From the NCBI RefSeq assembly GCF_014925405.1, contig NZ_AQHJ01000035.1:124001-188000 (forward strand): a stretch of 64,000 nucleotides of DNA. The letters are read 5' to 3'. Shown here in pieces: positions 63,851 through 64,000 of this stretch. The notes below the pieces were generated by a model. That model saw only the letters and a list, made by a program, of their open reading frames with translations. It was not told where the DNA came from and ran no database searches. Both the position numbers and the translations under genes were made by a program. The first letter of the stretch is position 1; the number at the start of each line of letters is the position of its first letter. The DNA is from Pseudoalteromonas ulvae UL12 (GTDB lineage: Bacteria > Pseudomonadota > Gammaproteobacteria > Enterobacterales > Alteromonadaceae).

Positions 63851-64000
63851 TTTACTTTGTGTAAAAGTCAATACTCCCAAATAGAGGTTGCTCAAGTCCT
63901 TACTTGATTCGACAGTGATTTACGTATTGTTTTTTATTGCAAACTATTTAAAATCAATGAGATATTTATGACTGTCACATATTTTCTAACCTAATCTTGG

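Larger units (their letters stand above)
63415..64000. other. Non-coding region after the collagenase gene
   Basis: 586 bases without a credible gene. It includes a GC-rich hairpin GCCGCGC-AAAGC-GCGCGGC (63439-63457), a good terminator (63482-63509) and two REP-like elements near 63636-63660 and 63815-63850. Frames on either strand are short and unconvincing. Confidence 0.6.

Noticed and set aside
1..64000. tRNA, rRNA or insertion-sequence genes
   Set aside because: I looked for cloverleaf-like stems with CCA ends, 16S/23S landmarks, transposase frames and terminal inverted repeats and found none that hold up by eye.

Overview
The window looks like chromosome of a marine gammaproteobacterium of the Alteromonadales, most likely Pseudoalteromonas or a close relative. 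That call rests on gene content: four TonB-dependent receptors, many surface lipoproteins, a Vibrio-type M9 collagenase, BaeSR, IscX and Mn-type SodA, together with Fur-box-like sites and moderate GC. There is no rRNA, tRNA or species marker gene, so it is an inference. I see no insertion sequence, prophage or CRISPR array.

Layout. 1-860: the 3' end of an AT-rich unknown gene, then a long gap with a possible antisense small ORF. 861-4619: a tight operon of a di-heme cytochrome c peroxidase with a BaeS/BaeR-like two-component pair. 4848-9305: a chemoreceptor, an unknown lipoprotein and a LysR regulator. 9409-16270: an iron-acquisition region with two TonB receptors, each next to a Fur-box-like site, and a small-membrane-protein/PepSY operon. 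16292-20029: DUF1826, small membrane proteins, a frameshifted lipoprotein gene, a membrane protein/TPR pair and a VOC protein. 20087-27148: one 2353-residue lipoprotein built of calcium-binding thrombospondin type 3 repeats and PQQ-like propellers. 27301-30612: a small secreted protein, a solitary iscX and a third TonB receptor.

30740-35943 is the most intriguing part. A GshB-like ATP-grasp ligase overlaps a fusion of an N-formylglutamate-amidohydrolase-like region to a DUF1704 (MATCAP-type) metallocarboxypeptidase. A PLP decarboxylase is transcribed divergently behind a short leader ORF that contains a 12-bp palindrome. The pairing resembles the eukaryotic tyrosine ligase/detyrosinase pair and suggests an amino-acid or peptide tailing and trimming system.

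35999-40725: a hybrid sensor kinase (Cache-like/HAMP/HK/REC/REC/Hpt) with a REC-GGDEF diguanylate cyclase. 40958-44070: a VWA lipoprotein, an ECF sigma factor and a candidate anti-sigma factor. 44100-47295: a translationally coupled operon of a CHASE2 adenylate/guanylate cyclase, an SH3-like protein and an M48 metalloprotease lipoprotein. 47481-50581: an outer-membrane barrel, an internally duplicated unknown protein, and a Fur-linked sodA operon. 50701-57178: a TonB receptor/phosphatase operon beside a degenerate-GGDEF/AraC operon. 57316-63414: an unknown membrane protein, a DUF4397 lipoprotein, a decayed ORF and a 1372-residue collagenase with VHL-beta-like repeats.

The overall theme is envelope work: nutrient and iron uptake through the outer membrane, secreted or surface hydrolases and adhesin-like proteins, and signalling systems (BaeSR, ECF/anti-sigma, CHASE2 cyclase, c-di-GMP) that would tune them. 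Where a better ribosome-binding site or signal peptide argued for a shorter start than the longest open frame, I used it and said so.
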